Below, in pieces: positions 13,026-24,955 of a stretch of DNA of 64,000 nucleotides (position 1 is its first letter; each line of letters opens with the position of its first letter). The DNA is from Ceratopteris richardii (Eukaryota; Streptophyta; Polypodiopsida; Polypodiales; Pteridaceae). Both the position numbers and the translations under genes were made by a program. The notes under the pieces are model-generated. The model searched no databases and was not told where the DNA came from. It was given only the letters and a program-made list of their open reading frames with translations. The stretch lies in the NCBI GenBank assembly GCA_020310875.1, contig CM035414.1, positions 193,928,653 through 193,992,652 on the forward strand. The letters are read 5' to 3'.

Positions 13026-13646
13026 TTACACAGCTTCGAAAAGTGTCGTTTTTTAGATACTTAAAAAAAAGAGGCCTTCTCTATTTCCATTCGAATATGT
13101 GATTTTAAAGCACACATGTTGTCATGCACAATTATGGATGTCTTTGGAGATGTCTTTTTGTTGCTTTTTGTCTACTTTTAACAGGTATTGTTAAAGAAAG
13201 TAGTACTACAAGCGCATGCTTTTGCAAAAGTCTTGTGAAAAATTGAAATTTTTCTGAATTTGGTGGATCACACACTTCTTTGGGTGGCAATTAACTTTGT
13301 TATAAGAAGAGTTGCACATCAAAGAGAAAGAAGCCAGAAATCATAATTACCTAGTGAGAGTGAGAGTGAGAATGTGATTGAGAGTGCAAGTGTGAATGAG
13401 ATTGTAATAGCTCGGGGGTGGTTGGAAGGTAGAGGATCCATCAAGAAGCTATTTTCCAAAGCTATTGTATTGATTGATTCACATCTATAATATTAGAATT
13501 TCTCTTTGTCTAAGTCAAATCTTGTCTATTCTTCTGCATTGAATTTTTCCCTTATCTTGTGCAACTTTTGTTTTTCTCTCTTCCACTATTCGTGAGTGGT
13601 CGGAAGCTTGTGATTGAGGATAGATTGTGATTGAGGAAATGCTACA
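12958..13646 (+). repeat. Right-hand part of the left LTR of gypsy E
   Basis: It aligns with 18600-19254 of the right LTR, ends GAAATGCTACA and is followed two bases later by the primer site. Confidence 0.8.
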
Positions 13647-13648
13647 AG

Positions 13649-13660
13649 TGGTATCAGAGT
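13649..13660 (+). other. Primer-binding site of gypsy E
   Basis: TGGTATCAGAGT is complementary to the 3' end of plant initiator tRNA-Met and starts three bases after the LTR end. Confidence 0.75.
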
Positions 13661-13680
13661 AGAATCGATCCTTGGGAGCG

Positions 13681-14710
13681 ATGGAAGGTTTGACGCAAAA
13701 GGTCCGTGAGCAAGGGGAGCTTATTCAGAAGCTTCTTGGAGAATTATGCAAAGAACGAGGTGGAAAGCAACCACAAGGCACAAAAAAAATTTCATGGAGT
13801 TGAATGATGAAGTGCGGGAACATCGAGTGTGCCTAGAGGAAGAAAAAAACACAATTACAAAGATATGGATCCAGGTGATTTTTCCCTTAACCAAGTCTTC
13901 AAGAAGGCAAAATTGAATGATTTTGATAGTGAGAAGAAGAGTGGTGAAGATCTCGAGGCATGGATTGAAGAGCTTGAGGATTTCTTTGATCTTCGATAAT
14001 TTAGTGAGGAGTTCAAGGCAAAAGTTGGGATCCTACACCTATGTGGCATCACAAAGCTATGGTGGAAGCCCTATATGCAGACTCGGATGCGTTCTAGTCT
14101 GATTCTATGGAAGGAATTTAGAGAACAAGCAGAAAAATGTTATTGTTCTCCACATTACCATATGGAGAAGAAGACGGAGTTCTACAATTTTTGACAACAC
14201 AAAAGTGACAAGCATAGCTTGTCTATTGACGAGTACAAAGAGAAGTTCTTACGTCTTCACAAATATGCATTGGAGGTTAGTGTTGATGCTATGAAGAGCA
14301 AGTTTATAGAAGGGCTCCATGAGGAACTTTGCTATCAAGTCAAGGGATCTAGATGTGTCAATTTTTTGGATGCTATTGTGATGGTCGAGAATTTTGAGAA
14401 GATTGAGAAGTTCAATTTGCAGAAGGTGAATATAACCATATTCATTGCGATAGCACATAGGACACGGAGACCTGTTGCAATGAACATGAAAAATTCAAAG
14501 AAGATTCCATCTTGTATAATCAAGGTAAGAATCCTACTGAGGTGGAAAATCAAAGGAGACATCAACCCATCCATTGGCAGCAAGGCCTTGATTCTATTAG
14601 TGGGCAAAAGGACTTGGTCTATGGTTTCAATGTAGGGAGCAAGGGCCTCAGACATATGAGTACCCGAATAAGGCAGTCTTTTCGCTTGCACAATCGAAGG
14701 CAATAAACAT
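13681..14710 (+). pseudogene. gag region of gypsy E
   Basis: It begins MEGLTQKVREQGEL and contains a retrotransposon gag domain (AWIEELEDFFDL, then LWWKPYMQTR and SIDEYKEKFLRLHKYA). F keeps the same opening near 61090. It is broken. Confidence 0.75.
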
Positions 14711-15329
14711 CATGGAGGAAGGTACAACAATTGAGAAAGCATAGGATGGAGATAAGTGCCCTAACTCTACTTTACGTTGCATGGTGACTAGTTCTTTCCC
14801 AAAGGCTTTTGTAATTATGATTTTGGATATGATTTCTACACATAAAAGTCAGATTTCTGATCGATTCACGTTACACATTGTTTTCTATCTTTCAAATTGG
14901 TACAAAATTTAGGGACACCCCTAAATATGCAAATAATAAGACTTGTGGAGATGGCCAATGGACGACTATACTATAAAAAAGGATACATTGAAAACCTTGC
15001 ATTTACTTTTTTTGATAGGTGTTTTTTTGGGAGTTTCCATGTGATTGAAATGAAATAGAGTGATGCAATTACATGCATGGACTAGTTAGTTCAAAATTAT
15101 GCAACAATTGATTGCGAAGAAAGAACAATCACTTTAAGGCTAGATGATGAATCTATCCACACTCAGTAGGTGATGCACATAATCCTAAGCCTACTCTCAT
15201 TTCTGCTATGCAAATAATTAGAGGTATACGTGATGGTTGTAGAACAGTTGTAGTGTATGTGAACAATCTGCATGAGGAAGATAATGATGAAAGTCTTGTG
15301 AATTATGTTGAAAATCTTTTTGAAGGAAT

Positions 15330-18150
15330 AAGTAGATGACCATGCCATTGACTTGTATCCAGAGAGTGAACCATATTCTAGAGCACCCTATATATTTAAC
15401 ATAGATGAATTAAAGGAGCTTAAGGTTCAATTAGATGATCTTTTGAAGAAAGGCTTGATAAGACCGAGTGTTTCGCCTTGGGGAGCACTTGCTTTATTTC
15501 AGAAGAAGAAAGACTATTCTTATAGATTATGCATTGACTATAGGGGGTTGAATAAAAGAGCAATTAAAAATAAGTATCCATCCCCTCACATAGATGACTT
15601 ATTAGGTGAATTAAGTGGAGAACCTATATTCACTAAGATTGCCTTAAGGTCAGGATATCACCAAAGTAGAATCAAAACAAAAGATATACCCAAGAAAACT
15701 TTTCGAACACGTTATGGCCACTATGAGTTTACGATCTTACCTTTTGGATTAACAAATACTCCTGCCACATTCATGTGCTTGATGAGCAATGTTTTTCATG
15801 ATTACCTAGAAAAATTTATCTTAGTATTTCTTTATGATACATTTGTATACTCTAAAGATGATCTTGAGAATGCTCTACATCTCAAGAAAACGTTGCAAAC
15901 TCTTAGAGAACACAAATTATATGGAAAAAAGAGTAAGTGTTTCTTTGCTAAGGATAAACTTGTGTATCTAGGAAGAGTCATATCTAAAGAGGGAATTCAT
16001 ATAGACTAGGATAAAGTGAAGACACTAGTTGATTGAACAATTCCTAAAACTCTAAGGGATGTTAGAAGTTTTCTAGGATTGGTTTAATATGAAAGAGTAC
16101 ATATTAAGGATTTCTCTAAGATAGCTAATCCCCTCACATAGTTGACTAAAAAGAATGTAGGATTTCTGTGGACTGATGCTTGTTGAAAATCATTTGAATC
16201 ATTGAAACAAAAAGTGATTGAAAATTGTGTTTTGAAAAGATACAAAAATGGGAAAACCTTTTGTGGTTGCATGTGATGCAAGTGGTAGTCAGATAAGATG
16301 TGTTCATTCATAGGATGGTAGGGTGGTTGCATATGAGTCCAATATAAAAATTAAGAAAACATGAACTTAATTATCCTACTCATGATCTAGAAATGCTTGC
16401 TATTGTACATGCACTTAAACGTTGGATACATCTACTGTTAGGGGTTAAGATTGAATTGAAAACAAATCATCAGAGTATAAAATACATTTTCACACAACCA
16501 TTGCTTAACAATAGGCAAAAGCATTGGATTGAATTATTAAGCGAGTATGATTTTGACATTAAGTATCTAGATGGTAAGGAAAATAAGGTCGCTGATGCAT
16601 TGAGTCAGAGATCTTTATGTAATCTCCTTCCTGTAATAAATTCTGATTTTCTCAATAAAATTTAAGAAGAACTGAAACATGACTCTTTTTATACAAATAT
16701 TTTGACTTTTTTTTCATGCAAACAGGGGATCGTTGTATCAAGACAAATTTCATTTGCAAAATGGATTTTTTTATTGTAACAATCAATTATGCATATCTTC
16801 TAAGCCACCATTAAAGTTAGAATATTGCATGATTATCATGATGCACCTTTTTTGCACATCCAAATTACCAAAGGATCTATTTTAAAATGAAATATTCTTA
16901 CTTCTGGCCATGTATGAAGCGAGATATTAGAAAATATGTTAGTGAATGTTTAAAGTGCCAATAGGTGAAATTTGAGTTTAAGAGAATGCTTGGAATGCTT
17001 CAACCTTTGGATGTTCCAAATCATAAGTGGGAGTCTATCTCTATGGACTTTATCACTAAATTGCCTACAAGCAGAAGTAAACATGATACCATATTTGTGG
17101 TAGTTGATTGACTTACCAAGATGGCACATTTCTTTCCCATTAAAAAGATTCATACTGCCTTAAATGTTGCAAGAATATGTGTAAAAGAAATTTTCCAATT
17201 GCATGGAATGCCTAAAAGCATAATTTCTGATAGAGACTCTAGGTTCACATCAAAATTTTGGAGAGGAACATTTGAATCAATTAGAGCTCAACTTCGTATG
17301 AGTACAACTTTCCATCCGCAAATTGATGGGGAAATCGAGAGGATTGATCGTGTACTTGAAAATATGTTGCATACGTATGTAATGAAAAGCAAGATAATTG
17401 GAGTGAATATTTTCCCGTAGTTGAGTTTGCATACAATAGTGCACGGCATGCATCTATAATAATGACTTTTTTTGAGGCTATGTATGGTTATAATTGTTTG
17501 AATCCACCTTCGGCTTTGGGTTTTCCAAATAAAGTAGAAGTATCTAAAGAAATGCTTGAGAAAATGGATTAAGAACTTGGAAAAATTAAGCAACACATAA
17601 AAGAAGCTCAAAAAAGACAAAATAAATTCTACGATTTGAAGAGAAGACCACTTGAATTTCAAATAGAGAACATGGTATTTCTTAAAGTCAATCCTCACCG
17701 ATCTAACTTGTTGCTAGGGAAGGATAATAAACTTTTATTTCTTAAAGTCAATCCTCACGGATCTAACTTGTTGCTAGGGAAGGATCACATACTTTCTCCT
17801 CAATATGTAGGTCCTTTTAAAGTTTTGCAAAAGATTGGTTCTCTTGCTTATTTGCTAAAATTACTTTAACATTTAAATGTGCATCCTGTATTTCATGTTA
17901 GCTTACTCAAAAGATATGTACCTAATGTTGCTCATGTTTTACAGGACAACTATAAGCTGAAAGATAATGGCTCTTTTGAGCTTTGACTTGAAATAGTATT
18001 AGATAGGAGGGAAAGTTTACTTAGAAATAGATATATAGTAGAGATTTTGGTGAAATGGCACACATATCTAGTAGAAGATTCAACTTGGGTAAACTTAGAT
18101 GATTTTTTGGCACAATATCCTTCTTTTCAACTCCGAGCACATAGTTCCTA
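15330..18150 (+). pseudogene. pol region of gypsy E with chromodomain
   Basis: Reverse transcriptase (15350-16010, with LCIDYRGLNK and ILPFGLTNTPATF), RNase H (16390-16620, ending DGKENKVADALS), integrase (16900-17420, with [11 protein letters not shown] and IISDRDSRF) and a chromodomain tail (17880-18150). The 1 kb before it (14710-15330) gives no clear domain. It is broken in many places. Confidence 0.85.
17674..17793 (+). repeat. 60-base tandem duplication in the integrase tail of E
   Basis: Two adjacent near-identical copies of about 60 bases, each encoding FLKVNPH then SNLLLGKD, lie in the same reading frame. Confidence 0.8.
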
Positions 18151-18165
18151 GAAGGGGAAAAGAAT

Positions 18166-19254
18166 TGTAATAGGCCTTTAGATAGTGAAATAATTCATTT
18201 TGAACTTTTTGAATTACATTGTGGGGATAATTCTTAGAATTAACAATTAGGTCATTAAATGCATGTAGGAAAATTTTTGGGATGACAAGTTTTATATTCT
18301 CTCCCTAAACCTTATCTGCATCATGTTTTTTGGTTGAAAATTGAACGTGAAGATGAAAGAATTAGGAAAAATTGTATATGAGAGAAAGGTAGAGCACACA
18401 TAAGAGAATAAAAGTGTCCATGTGAAATTTTTGTGAATTATGTTTTAAGTACCTCGTTTAGGGCTCTACATTTAGTTCACTATAAGAGAAGGCCTTGATT
18501 TTATTCTCTCTCTAGAATTTCTAAACTTGCAGGGCTCAAAAGTGATACTTGGAGGTGGATTTTGGACCTAGGTCATCTTTAACACTATTGTGCAAATGGA
18601 AAAATTGAATAAAAGTGTCTCTCACAAGATTAAGCTAATTCCTCATTGTTTTTGAGTTACAGGGCTTCGAAAAAGTGCTGTTGTTTTAGGCACTTAAAAA
18701 AAAGAGGGCATCTCTATTTCTATTCGAATATGTGATTTTAAAGCACATGTGTTTTCATGCACAATTACGATGTCTTTCTTTTCATTGCTTTTCTTCTACT
18801 TTTGACAAGTTTCGCTAAAGAAAGCAGTACTGCAAGCTCATGCTTTGCGAAAGTCTTGCATAAAATTGGCTTTTTTTAAATTTGGTCGATCACACACTTC
18901 TTTGGGTGGTGATCAACTCTGTTATAAGAAGACTTGCACATCAAAAAGAAAGAAGCCAAAAATCAGAGAATTACATTGTGATTGAGAATGAGATTGAGAG
19001 TGAGAGTGTGATTGAGAGTGCGAGTGTGAATGAGATTGTGATAGCTCGAGGGTGATCAGGAGATAGAGGCTTCGTAAAAAAACTAAGCTATTGTATCGAT
19101 TGATTCACATCTATAATATCAGAGTTTCTCTTTCTCTAAGTCATATCTTGTCTACTCTTTTGCGCTGAATTTTCCCTTATCTTGTGCAACCTTTGTTTTT
19201 CTCTCTTGCACTATTCTTGAGTGATCGTAAACTTGTGATTGAACAAACGCTAAA
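18166..19254 (+). repeat. Right LTR of gypsy E
   Basis: About 1.09 kb. It follows a purine tract (18151-18164) and begins TGTAATAGG. It aligns with 8086-8350 plus 12958-13646, and with the F LTR at about 59930-61056. Confidence 0.75.
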
Positions 19255-19425
19255 GTATATGTGTGTGTATGTATGTATGCATATACATAACCTCAAGCAT
19301 ATGCACAGATGCACTTATGTATATCTATATGTATGCATGCATGCATGTATGTATGTATGTATGTATGGGAGTGTGTGTATGGATGTATGTGTGCATGGGA
19401 TGCTTGTAAGTGTCCATGTATGTAT
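19255..19425. repeat. TGTA microsatellite block, right of element E
   Basis: The block shares its unique frame (GCATATACATAACC, GATGCACTTATGTATATCT, GGGAGTGTGTGTATGG) with 7672-8004 but holds fewer TGTA units. The two blocks therefore flank E as direct repeats. Confidence 0.9.
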
Positions 19426-19950
19426 CTACGTACCTACATTCATAAATACGTAGTTAAATATACAGATGTATATGCATGTATACATGTATGGTTGAGAGTG
19501 CCATGTACGTATCATTGTACATACATTCATAATTCATGATTATGCATAATTTTCTTTGCTAGGAATGCAAAAATTTGGACGAGTGTCCTTGAAAGAAATC
19601 GTAAACCCAAGTAGGTCAGATTGAAAAGCATATTAATCAACTTGTTATAGAGGATGTCAATTGTGATCACACGTAGTTAGGCAACTTCTCGGAGGCAACA
19701 TCTAGGGTAGCACACACACACACATTTGAGGGCAACAATCGTCCACAATGAAAAGTTCATAGTTGGAAGATGTTCTCCATATGATACATTGGGTGATGAG
19801 AGACTTGGTTGGTTTTCGACTCTGATAGATGCCTCAATGCTCAACTGCCGAAATAGCAAAGCCCATCCCTCTCTATCTCTTCCGCCATACAGCCACCCAC
19901 GCGCGCACGCACACTGTGACACACGCACAAAAGCAAGGTTGGGCGAATAG
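19426..19950. other. Spacer between element E and the trihelix gene
   Basis: I see no gene or element here, only a short CA run near 19712-19723. Sequence composition shifts from AT-rich repeat to CpG-containing sequence towards the right end, where the gene's promoter is expected. Confidence 0.5.
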
Positions 19951-20262
19951 TTAGAGGAAGAGAGATGTCAGCTATGGGGAACCGAATCTCTGTCTGCTCT
20001 GCATTTTCCTCTATTTTCGGAGATTTCCGATTCCGCTAAATTGTGGCGATTTGCTGTATCTGGTGTGGAAAGTTCGCTGACGCGCGTAGACGGTCGAGAG
20101 CAGAGGTAGAGCGAGCGCAGCCACGAGCACATTAATGCACGTGGCTGCGCGAACGCAGAGACGGATCTCTCTCTTTACTGCTGTTCTCTGAGTTCTGAGG
20201 CTTTTCTCCTGTGTTGCATCTTGACTTCAAACAGAATCACCATCTGCGAGCCATCAATTGAA
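19951..20262 (+). promoter_or_regulatory. Presumed promoter and leader of the trihelix gene
   Basis: A CpG-rich island unlike the surrounding AT-rich repeats. It carries a CACGTG G-box core at 20138-20143 and ends at a good splice-donor sequence (GTAAGT at 20263). No TATA box is clear, and where transcription starts is inferred, not shown. Confidence 0.45.
20115..20150. promoter_or_regulatory. 36-base GC-rich dyad in the presumed leader
   Basis: The arms GCGCAGCCACG (20115-20125) and CGTGGCTGCGC (20140-20150) are perfect inverted repeats around a 14-base spacer holding the palindrome CATTAATG. The right arm overlaps the G-box core. It could be a dimeric protein site or, if transcribed, a stem-loop. 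Confidence 0.6.
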
Positions 20263-20715
20263 GTAAGTGTCCCTTTTGTATGTTCTTGGTACTTATGCAC
20301 GTACAGAAACACATATACGCTGACGAAATATACGCACCCCGACAAGGACATCTGATTGTAGTCTTACATTCACAATTCTCAGATATAGATGCAGAAAAGA
20401 AGCAGTGGGTAAAAAAATGATGTTCAGAGTTCTCCTCGTAATTGGAGGTCAAAGAAGAATCGGAACTTTTCAGTATGTTTCATGTTCTCGCAGTTTTTGG
20501 AGTATTTTTTCGCGGCTTATGTATCTTCTTCGATCTGTTGCAGATATTGGAGAATTCCTAAATGCCGTTTTGTTAGCTAGGACACAGGTAACAATTTAGT
20601 CGCCAGTTCACAATTTATAAGGTGTCCGTATTGTCCGTGTTCAGCATTCAAATAGTCTAGAGCCACCAAAATCTTCAATTGTTTTTCTAGCACTGGGCCA
20701 ATCTCTCGTCGGCAG
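20263..20715 (+). other. Possible 5' UTR introns of the trihelix gene
   Basis: Donor-like sites GTAAGT (20263) and CAG/GTAACA (20588), and acceptor-like sites ending at 20543 (GTTGCAG), 20690 (TTTCTAG) and 20715 (TCGGCAG), would allow one or two leader introns before the ATG at 20727. This is read from consensus only; RNA evidence would be needed. Confidence 0.35.
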
Positions 20716-20726
20716 AATTTGGGTTC

Positions 20727-22160
20727 ATGTTTGTGAAGAGTAATTCTATGGCGTCGGGGCCATCAGAGAATAATATCAAAGAGAATTATGTTCATGGAAC
20801 AAACTCTTTGATTATGCAATATGAAGCAGGGAGTTCTCACGGTTCACATACTTTAACTAACTTACCACCACCATTACAAAGCATCATACAAGATGAACCT
20901 TTGCAAAGCCATGCAACTCTCGTGCCTCCTTTAGCCAGTTATCCTCCCTTGGGAACAAATTATCTATGTATTCCCTACATGTCCAATTTTGCAATGCCCT
21001 CACATTGTATGACCCAAGAGAAGGTTGTGACAAATGGCATCCCAAATGGGTCCCTGCGAGAATGTGACTTCGATATGGAAGAGGAGAAAAAACCAGATAA
21101 AGAGCATAAGAAGCGGTCTAAAAACTGGACCAGATCTGAAACATTGAAACTAATAAAGCTGAGGACAGAGATGGCATCTAAATTCAATAAAACAGGCCGC
21201 AAAAGTGATCTTTGGGAGCAAATTGCGAGATCATTACAACAAGAGAGTATAAATCGTGATGCCCAACAATGCCGGGATAAGTGGGAGAAGCTAATGGCAG
21301 GGTTCAAAGAGGTGAAAGATGGTGTCAAGGGCAAAGAGGAGTATTCCTTTTATGAAGATCTGTATCCCTTGTTATCTGGAAAATTGCTGAAAAGAGATAG
21401 AGACACCGAGTCAAATGAAGCTGGAACATTACCGACACAGCAACATGTGGGTGGCACAAATGAATCAGATAAGGAAGGACCTTCTGCAAGATTTGACTGT
21501 GGATCTGATAGAGATGAAGATGGTGACTTAGAACAAAGGCCTGCACACAAGCGAAAAAAGTATGTCACAGTTACAGATCTTCAAGCTGTGCAGGCGATGC
21601 TGGAGATGGTGATTTCCCAACAACAAAGGATTTTCAAGGACTTTTTGGACACCTTAGAGCGCAAGGAGCAGCAACGAGAGAAGATTCGACAAGAGAGGGA
21701 AGAGAAATGGAAGGCAGAGGAACTTGCTCAGAGACGCATTCTCAATGATGCTATGATCATGCTGACACAGAAGCTTGTGAGTGAGAGGATAGGAGATGCA
21801 GCAGCTTCTTTACTGTCCACACCTGTTGCTTGCAATCAACGATCAGCTGATCAAAGTCCAATGGCAGCGATAAAACGGTCAAGTTGGAAATCTGCTGAGG
21901 TTTTGCAGCTGATCAAGCTGCGAGGTGAGATGGAAAGCAGGTTTGCTAAATCAACACGCAGGACGCCTCTTTGGGAAGAGGTTTCTGAGAGTCTTAGTAG
22001 ACTTGGACTTAACCGTGACAGTAAACAATGTAAAGAGAAGTGGGATAAACTTGTAGCTGAATACAAGGATGTCATCGATGGAAAAAGAGAAGAGGCTGGC
22101 TGTCCGTATTTTCATGAACTGACTGCTATTATGAGAAACAGACCTGCAGACATCGGCTAG
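20727..22160 (+). CDS. GT-2-like trihelix transcription factor (two trihelix domains)
   Basis: A 477-residue nuclear DNA-binding protein of the plant trihelix family, and the only convincing host gene in the window. Trihelix 1 spans residues 132-216 (Trp134, Trp163, Trp186) and trihelix 2 spans 384-468 (Trp387, Trp416, Trp439). The Trp spacings are identical, 29 then 23 residues, with an aromatic fourth-helix segment (YSFYEDLYPLL; CPYFHELTAIM). A charged helix likely to form a coiled coil lies between them (about 285-350), which is the GT-2 layout. Basic nuclear-localisation-like stretches sit at 121-132 and 274-278, and the N-terminus is low in complexity with prolines. The start is the first ATG after an in-frame stop at 20688-20690. 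The CDS is a single uninterrupted exon. GT-2-type factors bind GT-element promoters; the target genes here are unknown. Very likely functional. Confidence 0.93.
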   Translation: MFVKSNSMASGPSENNIKENYVHGTNSLIMQYEAGSSHGSHTLTNLPPPLQSIIQDEPLQSHATLVPPLASYPPLGTNYLCIPYMSNFAMPSHCMTQEKVVTNGIPNGSLRECDFDMEEEKKPDKEHKKRSKNWTRSETLKLIKLRTEMASKFNKTGRKSDLWEQIARSLQQESINRDAQQCRDKWEKLMAGFKEVKDGVKGKEEYSFYEDLYPLLSGKLLKRDRDTESNEAGTLPTQQHVGGTNESDKEGPSARFDCGSDRDEDGDLEQRPAHKRKKYVTVTDLQAVQAMLEMVISQQQRIFKDFLDTLERKEQQREKIRQEREEKWKAEELAQRRILNDAMIMLTQKLVSERIGDAAASLLSTPVACNQRSADQSPMAAIKRSSWKSAEVLQLIKLRGEMESRFAKSTRRTPLWEEVSESLSRLGLNRDSKQCKEKWDKLVAEYKDVIDGKREEAGCPYFHELTAIMRNRPADIG

Positions 22161-24955
22161 TTCTTTGTAGTAGTCAGATTTTATGCTCTATATATAATAT
22201 AGATATGTAGAACATATATCTGTATACAGAAAAGGAGACATTGTTTCACAATATTTGCAAGCCATCTTGCCCTCTGATGAATGGCCAGAAACAGGCTACA
22301 GACATGTTGTCTTTAAGCAAGAGACACTCTTTAGAGGTACGTGTTTTTAGAACATCTACATGGGCATATGGCAAAGGTCAAAGCAAAACTGGTAAATTGT
22401 AATATAGGTAATTGCTGAGGCACAGAATATGGAAGATGGCATTATCCCTGTTTTACTCACCTTGTGATGATGGTGAGCAGATCATGGATCCTGGCAATGT
22501 ATATTATCATGTACACAAAATTCGGACAGACCATGCTCTTGAGGTCACTTGTTATTTTGTGCAAATCAATGTCGTTCACCCATCTTCTTCTGTTTGGATG
22601 CATGCATCCTGTAACTTTGGAGCTCTGACAATACTCGTGTTCTGTGCCTGGCTATATGCTAGTACGCATTGATTCTCGGTAATGTGCTTACATGTACTCT
22701 TTAGCGATACTCATGGTTTAACTGATGCTGCTAGACTTGAGACAGTGAGTTTTTGACATTATTGAAAGAGTAGTTCATTGGGCTTACTTGATTTGACGGG
22801 TTCAATGCTAGACTGATTATCAAACCTGCTTCATGTATTGCGGTTCTCAGAGGAGAATTGCCTTTCTGCATAGTACATGAATGTTTTTTCTTGTCATTAT
22901 AATGGGCTCGTTAGGAACTGTATCTAGTGTTGTTATAGGCTATACAGCTCCACGTGAACTTTATCAGAATCAGACTTTCTTTTGGCAGAAGCAGAGGCAA
23001 AATGTTCTTGCCACTATTCATCATTGACACAGGTTGTTTGTTGGGGCTTTAGTAATGGTGCTGTCAATGGGACGATGGGATCACACGGAAGTGTGACTGT
23101 CAGTTGTCTCCTGGAAAACATTCTCTTTTTTTCTCCTCTGGGTGGGGCTAAGATTGTTCAATGATATTTGTGAGGATGTGGTATGGAATATACATGTAAG
23201 ATCAGTTTGTTGTTGAATTCAGCTTGCTTCTAGGGCTCAAACTTCAGACTGCCTTGGCATCTTACTCATAAGTCGTCCGTGATGATGACAAATTTGGTGA
23301 TGGTCAGTATCATAAGTAAAACATTTTGATATTCCATTTTGATGAAGCTGGGTTTTTTTCTGCAGAATTCTTGAATAGCAGTGTCTTCTGTTGTTTGATG
23401 ACTTTGCTCCCTCGATTACAGTGAAGACTTTATGTTCCTCCCATTCATGCTTGTAGACTCTATTTTGTCTTCGCAAATTGAAAAACTATCATGGAAAGCA
23501 GAAAATTTGGTGCAGGCATGTTTTTGGTGCCTTGCATGTCTTAAGCAAGTGGTCTTGTTTAATGGTTGTATTCTCTATTTGCATTGGGTGCAGACATTGC
23601 TTGCTGCTTTCCATTTATATTCACCTGTATGACATTTTGATCTGACAAATGCATTAGGGGCTGTATCTAACATCGATATACAGATATTGTAGAGTAGACA
23701 GGTTTTCAATATTACTTTCATGGGGGACAACAACTCTAGGCCTGACAACTGCAGAAATAGGAAGTTCTTGGTATCAAATGTTTAGATGGTCTCCAGAAAA
23801 TTAGAGGATGAATGGATTGAGCATGATGAAGGTGTTTGTGCATCAAATGCTTGTGAATTCAAGTCTTAATACTTTAGCCCCGTTCAGATCAATGATTAAA
23901 TCTATCACAGGGCCCACATGATTTTTCTGATTAATTTATCAAACTGGGGAATATTTTTCTTACCCTCTTTATAAGGGTAATAGGCATCAGGGGAATCTAT
24001 TTCCGTTGCCTTATATGTCTCTTATATAAGATACACAGTCGATTTTCATAAAGGAAGTACGGGACTTGTGTGTTGATTTGCAGGTCATGCTATCCCGAGG
24101 GGATCTACAATTTAATGTATAATATTTTCTTGCGGCTAAAAAGCACACACACTATATTCCCAACATGCTTACATAGATCTCCTTTCACGCTTGTTTAAAA
24201 AAAGGAAAGGTTATTTTTATAATTATTATTATCTTTAGGGACTTCAATCTTATGATTAATTCTCCCTCTCCATGTCAGGGGTTCATGTTGAGCCGACCTG
24301 TGAGTCTTGAATCACTGGACCTTCAGCCAAGTGGTTCAAGGTGTTATCGCCCAACATAACCTTCTCTAGGCACTTTACTTACTAACATTCACGTGGAGAG
24401 CAAAGTGCAGATTTATCTGAGTGTTTGGCTTGGATGCATTTTCAACCATATCTGGCTCTCAACTTCATAGCATACATCAGGTGAAAGCTACTCTATTGGA
24501 ACTCAAGTGTGTATCTGGTGACTTAATACATCAGAATATGATGAGCTGTACATGTTCTTGCTCATAGATATCATTCAATCAACTCACTATGATGTACTTC
24601 GTCTCATACATACATCAATTCCTTGAGCACATGTGGCTCAGCACCAATTTAAAGCCATACATTTGATTATGATCAGCTGCACACATTCCTGCTCATCGAG
24701 TTCTTGTATCAATCCATTATATATACGAAAGCTTGTATTATCTGTCAATCTCTTGGGCACGAGATGTCTTGTATTATCTTATCTTTTTTTATCTTCAAGC
24801 TCTGGAATGAGCAAAATTTATCGTTTGGTAGTAAAGAAGAAGGCCCAAAGGCCTCATCAAAAGTTGTGACTATGTCAATAACAATTGCAACTGCACAAGT
24901 CCAATGGAGGTAGTCCCACACATGGCATACCAAACGTTAATGCTTAATGATGAAC
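22161..24955. other. Downstream region of the trihelix gene, no supported gene
   Basis: About 2.8 kb of AT-rich sequence that probably includes the 3' UTR. I see no conserved protein domain, RNA gene or element end. Several weak splice-like and polyadenylation-like signals occur but cannot be ranked. Short reading frames look random. Confidence 0.5.

Larger units (their letters stand above)
8086..19254 (+). mobile_element. Gypsy E: Ty3-gypsy chromovirus, broken, containing copia D
   Basis: A Ty3-gypsy fossil on the plus strand. Left LTR sequence is found at 8086-8350 and 12958-13646, on either side of copia D. The primer site is at 13649-13660, gag runs from 13681, then come reverse transcriptase, RNase H, integrase and a C-terminal chromodomain (17880-18150, with a VKWHTYLVEDSTW-type core). 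A purine tract at 18151-18164 precedes the right LTR (18166-19254). The chromodomain puts it among the chromoviruses. It is broken in many places (about ten or more), so it is old. A relative, F, lies at 59231-61193. Confidence 0.85.

Noticed and set aside
22412-22672. Possible small protein downstream of the trihelix gene
   Set aside because: An 86-residue frame without a domain, unusual composition or supporting signal; it is as likely to be chance or 3' UTR.
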